Source: Pelomonas sp. BJYL3 (GTDB lineage: Bacteria; Pseudomonadota; Gammaproteobacteria; Burkholderiales; Burkholderiaceae_C). Taken from it: a stretch of DNA of 64,000 nucleotides. The stretch lies in contig NZ_JANZKX010000008.1 of NCBI RefSeq assembly GCF_027257975.1, forward strand, positions 97,995 through 161,994. Direction: 5' to 3'. The translations under genes and the position numbers were made by a program. This document shows positions 1-7,951 of this stretch, one piece after another. The notes under the pieces were generated by a model that saw only the letters and a program-made list of their open reading frames with translations, was not told where the DNA came from and did not search any database. Position 1 is the stretch's first letter; the number at the start of each line of letters is the position of its first letter.

Positions 1-262
1 TGCCGTTTTCCTCAAGACCTGAGTTCGGGTTCGATGCAGCGTCACAGAGAACAGACTGCACATCTACAGGCGGCCTTGTTGCACTCGGGTTTCGGTGCGG
101 GCCCAGATACCAACCGCTCAGCAGGGCTCCATTCACTCGCCGCCGTCGCCACCATGGGCGCGGCACAGGGTTAGTCGAGCTTGCCTGCTGCCGGTCTGAC
201 CTGTGTGATGCATCTTCGAACGCATGTCTACGGGAAGAACTTGTGAGTTGAGGGTGGGCGTT
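1..262. other. Non-coding flank of the IS110 transposase
   Basis: No convincing gene is visible here. The stretch lies 3' of the transposase and probably contains the distal end of the element, but I could not define a boundary. A CAAGACCTGAG string at 13-23 resembles the REP-like TCTTGC motif found elsewhere in the window. The run around 71-90 (GGCCTTGTTGCACTCG) resembles ends of IS5-type elements, which might indicate an IS scar; this is weak. Confidence 0.4.
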
Positions 263-1345
263 TCAAACCGTGGCGGTGCCAGGTGTTGCGAGCGCTGCAC
301 CTGGCTTGACCGACACGTAGTTCGGATCGAACTCGCGCCCCTTGGCCAGCAGCGCCCAGACGATGCGCGCATTCTTGTTGGCCAGCGCCACCACGGCCTT
401 TTGCCAGCCCACGCGAGCGAGCAACTGCACCAGCCACTGCGAGATCTTGTCGGTGCGTTTGTGCGCGGTCATCACGGCCGATTTGGCGCCCTGGATCAGC
501 AGCGTGCGCAGGTAGTCGTCGCCGCGTTTGGTGATGCGCCCCAGCACCACCTTGCCGCCGCTGGAGTTCTGCCGGGGCACCAGGCCCAGCCACGAGCCGA
601 ACTGCGCGCCGTTCTTGAACTGCCTGAAGTCGCCTACGGTGGTGACCAGCGCCGAGGCGGTCACCGGGCCGATTCCGCTGAGCTGTGCCGCCGCCTTAGC
701 TTGCTGGTCCGAGCGCACATGCGCAGTGATGCGCTCGTCGCAGCTGGCGATGTGGCATTCCAGCTCGATCCAGTGCAGCCGCGCCTCCTGCAGCGCCAGC
801 CGCGCGATGCCGGGCAACTCATTGCTGGCATCTTCAAGCACGTCGGCGAGCCCGAGGCGCAGCGCTTCGGGGCTTTGCGCGAAGACGATGCCGAACTCGG
901 TCAGCAGGCCGCGGATGCGGTTGATGCAGGCGGTGCGGTCTTCCTTGTAGCCCTCGCGCAGGCGGTGGATGGCGAGCAGCGCTTGCTGCGCGGGCGTCTT
1001 CACGGGCACGAAGCGCATGTGCGGTCGGCCAGCGGCCTCGCAGATCGCGGCGGCATCGTTGGCGTCGTTCTTGCTGCCCTTGCCGGACATGCGGTAGGGG
1101 GTGACGAAGTGGCCGGCGACGAGGCGCGCGTCCAGCCCGAAGCCGCGCAGCTTGCGCGCCCAGTGGTGGGCGCCGCCGCAGGCCTCCATGGCGACCAGGC
1201 AGCCGGCGGGCAGTTGCACGCACCAGGCGGCGAACTTGTCGGCAGGCAGGGCCTTGGCGGCGACGACGCGGCCGGTGGCATTGACGGCGTGGACCTGGAT
1301 CACGCGCTTGGCCAGATCGACCCCAACTCGGGTAATCTCGTTCAT
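263..1345 (-). CDS. IS110 family transposase (DEDD recombinase)
   Basis: The 360-residue protein is full length for the family. The N-terminal RuvC-like domain shows the DEDD residues: D10 in VGVDLAK, E54 in AMEACGG, and D94 and D97 in SKNDANDAAAI. The C-terminal Transposase_20 domain follows with SGIGPVTASAL, FGSWLGLVPRQNSSGGK and ITKRGDDYLR, which includes the serine region of the family. IS110 enzymes move a circular intermediate without making classical target duplications, guided by an element-encoded bridge RNA. No frameshift or stop interrupts the gene, so it may be active. A long opposite-strand reading frame over the same bases is a codon-bias shadow. Confidence 0.95.
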   Translation of the reverse strand: MNEITRVGVDLAKRVIQVHAVNATGRVVAAKALPADKFAAWCVQLPAGCLVAMEACGGAHHWARKLRGFGLDARLVAGHFVTPYRMSGKGSKNDANDAAAICEAAGRPHMRFVPVKTPAQQALLAIHRLREGYKEDRTACINRIRGLLTEFGIVFAQSPEALRLGLADVLEDASNELPGIARLALQEARLHWIELECHIASCDERITAHVRSDQQAKAAAQLSGIGPVTASALVTTVGDFRQFKNGAQFGSWLGLVPRQNSSGGKVVLGRITKRGDDYLRTLLIQGAKSAVMTAHKRTDKISQWLVQLLARVGWQKAVVALANKNARIVWALLAKGREFDPNYVSVKPGAALATPGTATV

Positions 1346-1410
1346 GGGCTTCCCCTTTCACAGGCTTGCAGATTGACGATTCGCACCATCAATCTTGGCG
1401 TCTCGACGCC
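1346..1410 (-). ncRNA. Candidate IS110 bridge-RNA region
   Basis: Immediately 5' of the transposase are two hairpins in a row. One has arms GATTGA (1371-1376) and TCAATC (1389-1394). The other has arms GGCGTC and GACGCC around TC (1397-1410). In characterised IS110-group elements the bridge RNA is transcribed from the non-coding end upstream of the transposase; in the IS1111 group it lies downstream. The hairpins are seen directly; the RNA role is inferred from the family. Confidence 0.3.
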
Positions 1411-1875
1411 GTGGGCCAGAAGGTGGGACGTCCCTTCGTATTCGCTCAACCGGACCCGCAACGGCATGCCACGGCTGGCCGGTTAGCTTCAACGTTGAAC
1501 GACTGCTTCCGGGTCTCGCGTTCAGCCAATCGAGGGACCGCCCCCGCTGCAGTGCCGCCCTCTGCTTCCGGCTGTAAACGGAAGCTCGCCAACGCCGGCC
1601 TTGCGGCGCCTGAACACTGATCAATGCATAAGGGGCTGCCCGCCCCCTGTTCACCTCGCCCGACTTCCAGCGGTACTCAGTTGGAATCTAGCTTCTTGAA
1701 TGCCCCAAGGGCGAATCATCAGTAGTTGGGCGGCCGCTGTCAGGCCGACACGACTGTCGTGAACGGAACCGGCCAGGTCAGTCGCACCAGCTAGCGCTGC
1801 CGGGCCATTGCGGCCATCAAGGAAGCCTGCGTTCTCCACTGCCCGCCCTCCATGGCCGGCCGACAGGGCTCGCCC
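1411..1875. other. Intergenic stretch without recognisable gene
   Basis: About 465 bases between the IS element and the stop of the MDR oxidoreductase. The short reading frames on both strands have arbitrary composition and no recognisable domain. Around 1500-1605 there are several copies of a GCTTCCGG-type word that resembles the diverged intergenic repeats at 5514 and 6091. I see no promoter, RNA gene or terminator that I would defend. Confidence 0.4.
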
Positions 1876-2877
1876 TCACTTGACCTTGATGACGACTTTG
1901 CCCTTCGCGCGCCCGGACTCGACATAGTTCAGTGCCTCATTGGTGGATGCGAACGGGAACACCTGGTCGATGACGGGGCGGATCGCGCCGTCCTCGATGA
2001 GACGGGAAATCTCGTGCAGCTGGGCACCGTTCGCCTGCATGAAAAGGAAGGCATAGCCCAGACCGCGACGGCGTGCCTTTCGCCTGACGCCAGCGCTCAG
2101 CAAGCGCATGACCAGGCGCACGAGCCCCGGTGCGCCGATCCGCTCTCCGAACGCGGGGTCAGGCGGCCCGGAGATTGAAATCAGCTTGCCGCCGCGCTTG
2201 AGCACCCGAAGTGACTTGTCCAGCGTCTTGCCATCTTGGCTATTGAGCACTACGTCGTAGTCGCGCAGGACCTCTCCAAAGTCCTGGGTCTTGTAGTCGA
2301 CGACCACATCGGCGCCAAGGCGCTTCACGAGCGCCACATTGGCCGTGCTCGTCGTCGTGGCGACACTCGCGCCCAGGTGCTTTGCCAGCTGGATGGCGAA
2401 AGTGCCCACGCCGCCGGAGCCGGCCTGGATGAAGACCTTCTGCCCGCTCTTGAGCTGGGCCCGTTCGATGAGCGCCTGCCAGGCTGTCAAACCGACCAGC
2501 GGAATGGAGGCAGCCTCTTCCATCGTGAGGCCTCGGGGCTTGAGCGCCAGCGATGATTCTCTGACGGGAACAAACTCGGCGAAGCTGCCGATCCGGAAGT
2601 CATCGAGCCGCGCGTAGACCTCGTCGCCCAACTTGAACTTGCGTGCCTGCGGGCCCGCCTTGACGACGACACCCGCCACATCGTGGCCCAGGATGAGGGG
2701 CAGGCGGTACGGCAGGATGAGCTTGAACTCGCCGTCCCTGAGCTTGAAGTCCAGCTGGTTCACACCGGCGGCGTGGACCTCGATCAGGACCTCGTCGTCG
2801 CGCAGCGCAGGCACCGGCATGTCCGCCAGGCGCAAGGCGCTCTTCTTTTCATAGCGATCAGCAACAAATGCCTTCAT
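1876..2877 (-). CDS. NADP-dependent MDR oxidoreductase (quinone reductase-like)
   Basis: A zinc-independent medium-chain dehydrogenase/reductase of about 333 residues. It has the GroES-like N-terminal fold (VLIEVHAAGVNQLDFKLRDG, LILGHDVAGVV) and a Rossmann domain with the coenzyme motif AGSGGVGTFAIQLAKHLGA, typical of NADPH:quinone reductase-like enzymes. It has no structural-zinc cysteine cluster. The ATG at 2877 is preferred because AAGGGG lies about 10 bases upstream. A GTG at 2883 would give a 4-base overlap with the SDR gene upstream. It is clearly co-transcribed with that SDR gene and probably with the TetR gene before it. The substrate is unknown; the arrangement suggests detoxification of reactive carbonyls or quinones. 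Confidence 0.9.
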   Translation of the reverse strand: MKAFVADRYEKKSALRLADMPVPALRDDEVLIEVHAAGVNQLDFKLRDGEFKLILPYRLPLILGHDVAGVVVKAGPQARKFKLGDEVYARLDDFRIGSFAEFVPVRESSLALKPRGLTMEEAASIPLVGLTAWQALIERAQLKSGQKVFIQAGSGGVGTFAIQLAKHLGASVATTTSTANVALVKRLGADVVVDYKTQDFGEVLRDYDVVLNSQDGKTLDKSLRVLKRGGKLISISGPPDPAFGERIGAPGLVRLVMRLLSAGVRRKARRRGLGYAFLFMQANGAQLHEISRLIEDGAIRPVIDQVFPFASTNEALNYVESGRAKGKVVIKVK

Positions 2878-2879
2878 GA

Positions 2880-3713
2880 TCACTTCACCCCTTGTGCCGC
2901 GTCGAGCCGCAGGTCCTTGCGAATGCCGGCATCCACCAGACCGGCCGGCGCATATCTACGCAGCAGACGCAGGCGGCCGGCAAGCCCGCCGGCGGTGTAG
3001 CGAAGCTTGGGCTGCGCGGCGTTGGCAGCTTTCAGCACCACCTCGGCCACGACGTCGGGCAAGTCTGCCGTGGCCATCACCTCCTTCACGCGCTGGTTCA
3101 CTGCGGTGCGAATCTCACGGTACTCCTCCAGCTTGGCGTCGGGCTCCAGGAGGTTCGCATCGAACGGCGTCTTCGTGTATGCGGGCTCGATGACCGAGAC
3201 CCGGATACCTCGTGTGCGCAGCTCATGGTCCAGCGATTCGGAATAGCCTTCGACAGCATGCTTGGTCGCGGCATACAGGGCCCCGTAGGGCATGGGAAGG
3301 AAGCCCAGCACCGAACCGATGTTGATGATGCGGCCCGAGCCCTGCTGGCGCATGTGCGGCAACACCGCGCGCGTCATCCGGATGAGCCCGAAGAAGTTGG
3401 TGTCGAAGATGGCCCGAGCCTGCTCCATCGAGCTTTCCTCGGCGCCGGCAGGGGCGACCCCGAAGCCTGCGTTGTTGACCAGCAGGTCGATTCGGCCTTC
3501 CGACTGCATCAGCCGTCCGACAGCCGCATCAACCGACGCATCACTGGTCACATCAAGCGGCAGCATCTCGAAAGCCCCTCCGCTTGCCTCGGCGCCTCGC
3601 CGGCTGGTGCCGTAGACCTTGTAGCCCGCCTTGGCAAGCCGCTCCGCGGTGGCTTGGCCGATGCCCGACGAGGCGCCGGTCACGAGGGCAATCTTGCAAT
3701 GCTTCATGTTCAT
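2880..3713 (-). CDS. SDR family oxidoreductase
   Basis: Classical short-chain dehydrogenase of 277 residues. The cofactor motif TGASSGIG is near the N-terminus, followed by NNAG, the catalytic serine in INIGSVLG and the YAATK active-site motif. The C-terminal part resembles the subgroup often annotated as oxidoreductase/retinol dehydrogenase-like. GGAG lies 8 bases before the first ATG and supports this start. It shares an operon with the downstream MDR gene. A perfect 16-bp palindrome sits 67 bases upstream and is the likely binding site of the adjacent TetR protein. The substrate cannot be deduced. Confidence 0.92.
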   Translation of the reverse strand: MNMKHCKIALVTGASSGIGQATAERLAKAGYKVYGTSRRGAEASGGAFEMLPLDVTSDASVDAAVGRLMQSEGRIDLLVNNAGFGVAPAGAEESSMEQARAIFDTNFFGLIRMTRAVLPHMRQQGSGRIINIGSVLGFLPMPYGALYAATKHAVEGYSESLDHELRTRGIRVSVIEPAYTKTPFDANLLEPDAKLEEYREIRTAVNQRVKEVMATADLPDVVAEVVLKAANAAQPKLRYTAGGLAGRLRLLRRYAPAGLVDAGIRKDLRLDAAQGVK

Positions 3714-3774
3714 GAATATCTCCGTCTGGGCTGCAGGTTCGGAAGCCAGGTGTCAGGCAAGGGCTTCAAATCTA

Positions 3775-3796
3775 TCTCGCATGATGATCATCATGT
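3775..3796. promoter_or_regulatory. Candidate TetR operator upstream of the SDR gene
   Basis: Bases 3780-3795 form the perfect palindrome CATGATGATCATCATG. Read on the minus strand with flanks, this element matches 16 of 22 positions of a second site that overlaps the start of the TetR gene (4420-4441). Two matching sites, one before the regulator and one before its presumed target, are what an autoregulated TetR repressor would leave. Confidence 0.6.
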
Positions 3797-3833
3797 ATTT
3801 TCACGAACGAAACGCCCCTGTTCGTCAATGGCT

Positions 3834-4427
3834 TCAGCGAGCGGGGGGCAGCAGATGCTTGAGCGCCGCGTCGCGCAGGCTGTCTGACAACGCAGGGTCG
3901 TCAACGGCACGCGCCAAGAGCAGGGTGCCGACCATCGTGGACAGCGTCACGAGCGCCCGTTCGTGGGCGCTGGACTGCCCCCAGTCGGGCGACTGACGGG
4001 CGACAAGATCAATCATTTCCTTGATGTGGCGGGTCGCCACGCGACGCACTTCGGGCGCCTGTCGCGTGGTCTCGGAACCCAGCGCTGCCAGAGGGCACCC
4101 CTGCTCGACATTCTCGACATGAGCTTTAGAGAGGTAAGCGCTCAACATGGCGGCCAGGGCGGCGCCGGGAGCTTCGTTGGCGACGACGTCAGCCACGGCT
4201 GATGCGGACTCAGCGCAGGCCTTGCTTGCCGCCTCGGCCAACATGGCCTCGCGTGAGGCGAAGTGCGAATAGAAGGCACCATGCGTCAGGCCGGCCTCCT
4301 TCATGATGTCGGCGACGCCGGTGCCGTCGTAGCCACTGCGCCGGATAGCTCGGGCGGCCACGGACACGATGCGCTCGTGAGTGGCGTCCTTGGCCGCGGC
4401 TCTGGCATTCAAATTTGACTTTCGCAT
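3834..4427 (-). CDS. TetR/AcrR family transcriptional regulator
   Basis: A 197-residue regulator. The N-terminal helix-turn-helix (ATHERIVSVAARAIRRSGYD, GTGVADIMKEAGLTHGAFYS) is typical of TetR, followed by a variable ligand domain containing a conserved GCPLAALGSE stretch, as in the TetR_C subgroup that controls SDR/MDR neighbours. I chose the ATG at 4427, the start of MRKSN, because upstream residues would overlap a good promoter. The reading frame does extend to 4463. The gene lies just upstream of, and parallel to, the SDR/MDR pair and probably represses it and itself through the paired operators. Confidence 0.9.
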   Translation of the reverse strand: MRKSNLNARAAAKDATHERIVSVAARAIRRSGYDGTGVADIMKEAGLTHGAFYSHFASREAMLAEAASKACAESASAVADVVANEAPGAALAAMLSAYLSKAHVENVEQGCPLAALGSETTRQAPEVRRVATRHIKEMIDLVARQSPDWGQSSAHERALVTLSTMVGTLLLARAVDDPALSDSLRDAALKHLLPPAR

Positions 4428-4463
4428 TATGCACATCATACGAATATCCAGCAACATCCGCAA
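4420..4463 (-). promoter_or_regulatory. TetR gene promoter with overlapping operator; possible leaderless start
   Basis: On the minus strand TTGCGG (4458-4463) is followed by a 17-base spacer and TATGAT (4435-4440), a good sigma70 -10 box. Only 7 bases separate that box from the ATG at 4427, so transcription would begin at or next to the start codon, giving a leaderless mRNA. Bases 4420-4441 repeat the operator found before the SDR gene. Boxes are seen; promoter activity is inferred. Confidence 0.5.
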
Positions 4464-4517
4464 GTCAATGCGGCTTTGGCGGAAGCGTGCAGGAGTACGT
4501 CAGGCCGATAGGGCCGG

Positions 4518-5498
4518 TCAGGTCATTCCACGCACGTAGATCGACTCGAACGCCGACGGGAGTTCCTGTAGCTCTGCCTCAAGGTAGTAAACAGATGAGA
4601 TGCCGTCCATCCATTCCAGGAATCGATCCTCGGTGAAGTAGGCTCGCAGCATCCCAAGTGCCGCCGCTCGATTCTCTGCAGCAATGAAGGCCTCAGTGGG
4701 CGGCGAGCCACTGTCGTCAGTGCCTGCAAGTTCGGGCCTCAGGCAATGCGACCACTCCCAGCCAATGTAGGGGCGAGCTTCCATCGAGAACTCTGAGGGC
4801 CATCGCACGGTGCCATTCAAGATTTCGTGCGCTCCGAGAAGCCAGACCAGAACTTGGGCTCGCCAATGCGGCGACTGGATGTCAAGGACTGACCGCAGCC
4901 ACGCCTCGATCGCGGACTCCGGCAAGTACTTCAGGCAGAAGAACAGCGAGGCCGAGAGGTCGCCGCTGGCATCCCACCAGATCCAAACCTGTCTCGGATT
5001 GTTGTTCGACCGGCGTAACACGTTGCCAATGGCGATGTCAGAGCCATTCCAGCATTCACTGTCCATGATGGATCGACCCAGTGTCAGCAGCACATCCTCC
5101 CGAAAGCCGCTGTACGGCTCGTGGTACACGCCGTTGGGATAGATCGCCATGAACCCGGTGAGCAGGGATTCCAGCAGGTAGGAAACGTGTGCTTCATGGC
5201 TGCGCGGGACAAGCCGCCCGAGCAGGTAGTGGTACCAGATGTGCCATTCCCTCATGGGCCCGAACGAACTGGTTCCGCTCGCAATTTCGATGAGCGGCTT
5301 CTGAAGGTCGTAGGCCGAAACCGCATCAAGATCGCCCAGAAGTTCGGGAAACATCTGGCGCTCATCGCCCATGAACCAAGCTTCGCCCATTGGCTCTGAC
5401 GGCTTGTGGAAGTGCCCACATAGGCGCTCAAGCGCAGCCTGGTCGACACCGGCGCTCGGTATCCAAAGGAGTTTTTTCATCTCATCCTGCAGGGGCAT
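4518..5498 (-). CDS. Hypothetical protein, 326 residues, unrecognised
   Basis: I do not recognise this protein. It is acidic, tryptophan-rich (EAWFMGDERQMFPELLGDLD, EWHIWYHYLLGRLVP, WIWWDASGDLSAS) and has no signal peptide or membrane helix. Its composition and the lower GC of this stretch differ from the neighbouring housekeeping genes, suggesting acquisition. The layout, a soluble acidic protein beside a second small acidic unknown, is like immunity genes of polymorphic-toxin systems, but no toxin is present. The first ATG is at 5498. The ATG at 5480 (MKKLLW) is preceded by AGGATGAG and may be the true start. Confidence 0.7.
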   Translation of the reverse strand: MPLQDEMKKLLWIPSAGVDQAALERLCGHFHKPSEPMGEAWFMGDERQMFPELLGDLDAVSAYDLQKPLIEIASGTSSFGPMREWHIWYHYLLGRLVPRSHEAHVSYLLESLLTGFMAIYPNGVYHEPYSGFREDVLLTLGRSIMDSECWNGSDIAIGNVLRRSNNNPRQVWIWWDASGDLSASLFFCLKYLPESAIEAWLRSVLDIQSPHWRAQVLVWLLGAHEILNGTVRWPSEFSMEARPYIGWEWSHCLRPELAGTDDSGSPPTEAFIAAENRAAALGMLRAYFTEDRFLEWMDGISSVYYLEAELQELPSAFESIYVRGMT

Positions 5499-5513
5499 GC
5501 GTGCCGAGCCTGC

Positions 5514-5559
5514 CCGAAAGCAGCCGTCCGCGGCCGACCGCTACTGGCCGACAACAGCC
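5514..5559. repeat. Diverged intergenic repeat, copy 1
   Basis: This stretch begins CCGAAAGCAGCCGTCCGCGG and aligns without gaps over about 45 bases to 6091-6136, which begins CCGAAAGCGGTCACTCGCGG. The shared skeleton is CCGAAAGC, CGCGGCC, CCGCT and CTGGCCG. It lies just 5' of the 326-residue gene. Such GC-rich, diverged intergenic repeats are common in this order; no function is assigned. Confidence 0.55.
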
Positions 5560-5592
5560 TCAGGAAGACCGAGGCTTGGCCACCACCCGGAG

Positions 5593-6021
5593 TCAAGCGC
5601 TCGGCTGCTGCCGACTAGCACCATCAAGCTCTTCCAGCAGCCGGCCGATCCGCGGAGGGCGTAGCGCATCGTCCGTAATGTGCCAGTGGTAAAGATGTCC
5701 CATGCAGTCCCTTCCAGGGTGATCAGGCAAGAAATCTTCGCGCACGATGTAGACATTCAGCAGAACGGCATCTTCATCGCCACAAGGCCTCAACTGAGAC
5801 AACCGTCTCCGAACCAGCTCCGCGCTCCCGTACTCGAAGCCGTCGTCTTCCACGATGAAGAGGGGGTAGTCCGAAGCCGGGACCTCAATCATGTGTTGCG
5901 CTGGTTGAAGCTCTGGCGGGACAGCCGCCAGGAATTCAATCGCGCGCTGCTGATCTCGGCATATCGCCGAAATCCACTGCCAGCCTCGACTGTTGCTCGC
6001 TTCGATGACAAACATGGTCAC
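5593..6021 (-). CDS. Hypothetical protein, 142 residues, unrecognised
   Basis: A small acidic soluble protein beginning MTMFVIEASNSRGWQWISAI, ending in a Gln/Ser-rich tail, without recognised motif, signal peptide or membrane segment. The frame opens at GTG 6021; the ATG at 6015 is an equally good start. It reads in the same direction as the 326-residue unknown downstream. The two are bracketed by copies of the same diverged repeat. I assign no function. Confidence 0.65.
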   Translation of the reverse strand: MTMFVIEASNSRGWQWISAICRDQQRAIEFLAAVPPELQPAQHMIEVPASDYPLFIVEDDGFEYGSAELVRRRLSQLRPCGDEDAVLLNVYIVREDFLPDHPGRDCMGHLYHWHITDDALRPPRIGRLLEELDGASRQQPSA

Positions 6022-6090
6022 TCTTCATATGGCTGAGGGTCGTGGACGAACGCCATAGCGTGGCTTCGGACAGTGGGGCTTGGATCCCAT

Positions 6091-6136
6091 CCGAAAGCGG
6101 TCACTCGCGGCCTTCCGCTCCTGGCCGCAAGCAGTC
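6091..6136. repeat. Diverged intergenic repeat, copy 2
   Basis: Second copy of the roughly 45-base repeat at 5514-5559. It lies between the 142-residue unknown gene and the 3' end of dut. About three quarters of the positions match. Both copies are followed within about 60 bases by AGTCAAGC, so the homologous segment may be longer than marked. Confidence 0.55.
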
Positions 6137-6196
6137 GCCGCCGGGGATCACTGAGGATCAACTCTGCCGCCACCGGCCACAGTCAAGCCAGCCACC

Positions 6197-6646
6197 TCAA
6201 TGCTTCCCCGTCGACCCAAACCCACCCTCGCCGCGATCACTCGCGCCGAATTCGTCCACCACCCGGAACTGCGCCTGCACCACCGGCACGATCACCAGCT
6301 GGGCGATGCGCTCCATGGGCTGGATCACGAAAGCCGTCTGGCTGCGGTTCCAGACGCTGACCATCAGCTGGCCCTGGTAGTCGGAGTCGATCAGGCCCAC
6401 GAGGTTGCCCAGCACCACGCCATGCTTGTGGCCCAGGCCCGAGCGCGGCAGGATCACCGCGGCCAGGCCGGGGTCGGCGATGTGGATGGCCAGGCCGGTG
6501 GGCACCAGATGGGTCTGGCCGGGCTCCAGGGTCACGGCGGCGTCCAGGCAGGCGCGCAGGTCCAGGCCGGCGGAGCCGGGCGTGGCGTAGGCGGGCAGCT
6601 GCTCGGCCATGCGGGCGTCGAGGATCTTGAGGTCGATGGTGCTCAT
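6197..6646 (-). CDS. dut: dUTP diphosphatase (dUTPase)
   Basis: Hydrolyses dUTP to dUMP and pyrophosphate, keeping uracil out of DNA and supplying thymidylate synthesis. The 149-residue form from the ATG at 6646 fits the trimeric dUTPase length. Family motifs are visible in order: [59 protein letters not shown] and the C-terminal [10 protein letters not shown] loop that closes over the active site. An upstream in-frame ATG at 6706 would place a REP-like hairpin inside the coding region, so it is rejected. It follows coaBC, the same order as in many Proteobacteria. Confidence 0.96.
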   Translation of the reverse strand: MSTIDLKILDARMAEQLPAYATPGSAGLDLRACLDAAVTLEPGQTHLVPTGLAIHIADPGLAAVILPRSGLGHKHGVVLGNLVGLIDSDYQGQLMVSVWNRSQTAFVIQPMERIAQLVIVPVVQAQFRVVDEFGASDRGEGGFGSTGKH

Positions 6647-6667
6647 GGGAGGGGCTCGGGAAACTGT

Positions 6668-6691
6668 GGGGTCAGGTCTTGCTACCTGACC
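6668..6691. repeat. REP-like hairpin with TCTTGC loop, copy between coaBC and dut
   Basis: Arms GGTCAGGT (6670-6677) and ACCTGACC (6684-6691) enclose a 6-base loop CTTGCT. The core GGGGTCAGGTCTTGC recurs exactly at 15904 and 19854, and as variants at 55878, 56197 and 61097. It lies in the coaBC-dut intercistronic gap and could act as an mRNA-stabilising or attenuating hairpin. REP-type elements with this kind of core are mobilised in trans by RAYT (TnpA-REP) transposases in other bacteria; none is in this window. Confidence 0.6.
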
Positions 6692-6706
6692 GGATGAAGT
6701 CGGCAT

Positions 6707-7915
6707 TCAACCGACGCGCCGGGCGATCTCGGCCACCAGCTGGCGGGCGAGCGTGAGCTTGTCGGCGCGGGGCAGTTCGGTCTCGCGATCGGCCTCGACC
6801 AGCACGAGGCTGTTGTCGTCCTTGCCGAAGGTGGCCGGGCCGAGGTTGCCCACCACCAGGGGCAGCTTCTTGCGCAGCAGCTTCTCGCGGGCATGCTTGA
6901 CGAGGTCCTGGCTCTCGGCGGCGAAGCCCACGCAGTAGGGCGCATCGGGCAGCGCGGCCACGGTGGCCAGGATGTCGGCGTTCTCGGTGAGCTCGAAGGT
7001 CGGGGCGCTCTTCTTGCCGTCCTTCTTGATCTTGTGCTCGTTGAGCTGGGCGGGACGCCAGTCGGCCACGGCGGCCGTGGCCACGAAAACCTCGTGCTGC
7101 GGGGCGCGCGGCAGCACGGCTTCCAGCATCTGCCGGGCGCTGGTGACGTCGATGCGGCGCACGCCCACCGGCGTGGGCAGGTGCACGGGGCCGGCGATCA
7201 GCGTGACCTCGGCGCCGGCCTCGGCGGCGGCGCGCGCGATGGCAAAGCCCATCTTGCCGCTGGAGAGATTGGTGATGCCGCGCACCGGGTCGATGGCCTC
7301 GAAGGTCGGGCCCGCGGTGATCAGCAGGCGGCGGCCCTGCAACAGCTTGGGCTGGAAGTGCGCGATCACGGCGTCCAGCAGCTGCTGGGGCTCCAGCATG
7401 CGGCCGTCACCGACCTCGCCGCAGGCCTGGTCGCCATGGCCGGGGCCCAGTACCTGGGCGCCGTCCGCCTGCAGCTGGGCGATGTTGCGCTGGGTGGCCG
7501 GATGGGTCCACATCTCGCGGTTCATGGCCGGGGCGACGAGCAGGCCGCAGCGCTCGCGCGGGCGCGCCAGGGCGGTCAGGGAGACCAGCTCGTCGGCGCG
7601 GCCCTGGACCAGGCGGGCGATCATGTCGGCGCTGGCGGGGGCGATGAGCATCACATCGGCCTCGCGGCTGAGGTTGATGTGCGCCATGTTGTTGGGCTCG
7701 CGGGCGTCCCACTGGCTGGTGTAAACCGGCCGGTTCGAGAGCGCCTGCATCGTGACGGGCGTGATGAAGGCCTCGGCGGCCTCGCTCATCATCACCTGCA
7801 CGGTGGCGCCGGCCTTCACGAGCAGGCGGGTCAGCTCGGCGACCTTGTAGCAGGCTACGCCGCCGGATAGCGCCAGCAGCACCTGCTTGCCGGCCAGTTG
7901 GAGTGCGTCAGACAT
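6707..7915 (-). CDS. coaBC: Phosphopantothenoylcysteine decarboxylase / phosphopantothenate-cysteine ligase
   Basis: Bifunctional coenzyme A biosynthesis enzyme, 402 residues. The N-terminal CoaC flavoprotein half has LALSGGVACYKVAELTR, the substrate-binding PASADMIARL region and the APAMNREMW motif. The C-terminal CoaB half has ITAGPTFEAIDPVRGITNLS, AAVADWRP and the CTP-dependent KIKKDGKKS motif. Together they convert 4'-phosphopantothenate and cysteine to 4'-phosphopantetheine. It is upstream of dut on the same strand, and trmB lies 36 bases upstream. Confidence 0.97.
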   Translation of the reverse strand: MSDALQLAGKQVLLALSGGVACYKVAELTRLLVKAGATVQVMMSEAAEAFITPVTMQALSNRPVYTSQWDAREPNNMAHINLSREADVMLIAPASADMIARLVQGRADELVSLTALARPRERCGLLVAPAMNREMWTHPATQRNIAQLQADGAQVLGPGHGDQACGEVGDGRMLEPQQLLDAVIAHFQPKLLQGRRLLITAGPTFEAIDPVRGITNLSSGKMGFAIARAAAEAGAEVTLIAGPVHLPTPVGVRRIDVTSARQMLEAVLPRAPQHEVFVATAAVADWRPAQLNEHKIKKDGKKSAPTFELTENADILATVAALPDAPYCVGFAAESQDLVKHAREKLLRKKLPLVVGNLGPATFGKDDNSLVLVEADRETELPRADKLTLARQLVAEIARRVG

Positions 7916-7951
7916 GAGCGGGGACTCTATCAGCCGGGGCGCGTGCGCGCT

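Larger units (their letters stand above)
263..1410 (-). mobile_element. IS110-family insertion sequence, ends not defined
   Basis: The element includes at least the transposase and its structured 5' non-coding region. IS110 elements usually lack terminal inverted repeats and target duplications, so the ends cannot be set by eye. The inverted pair GCCAGGTG (278-285) and CACCTGGC (298-305) lies inside the 3' end of the coding region and is not an obvious terminus. The neighbours (TetR/SDR/MDR trio and two unknown genes) make 1-6196 look like an accessory segment. Confidence 0.6.

Noticed and set aside
224..1486. Long plus-strand open frame opposite the IS110 transposase
   Set aside because: It mirrors the real gene on the other strand, has His/Gly/Ala/Gln-rich composition and no domain; typical of high-GC codon bias.
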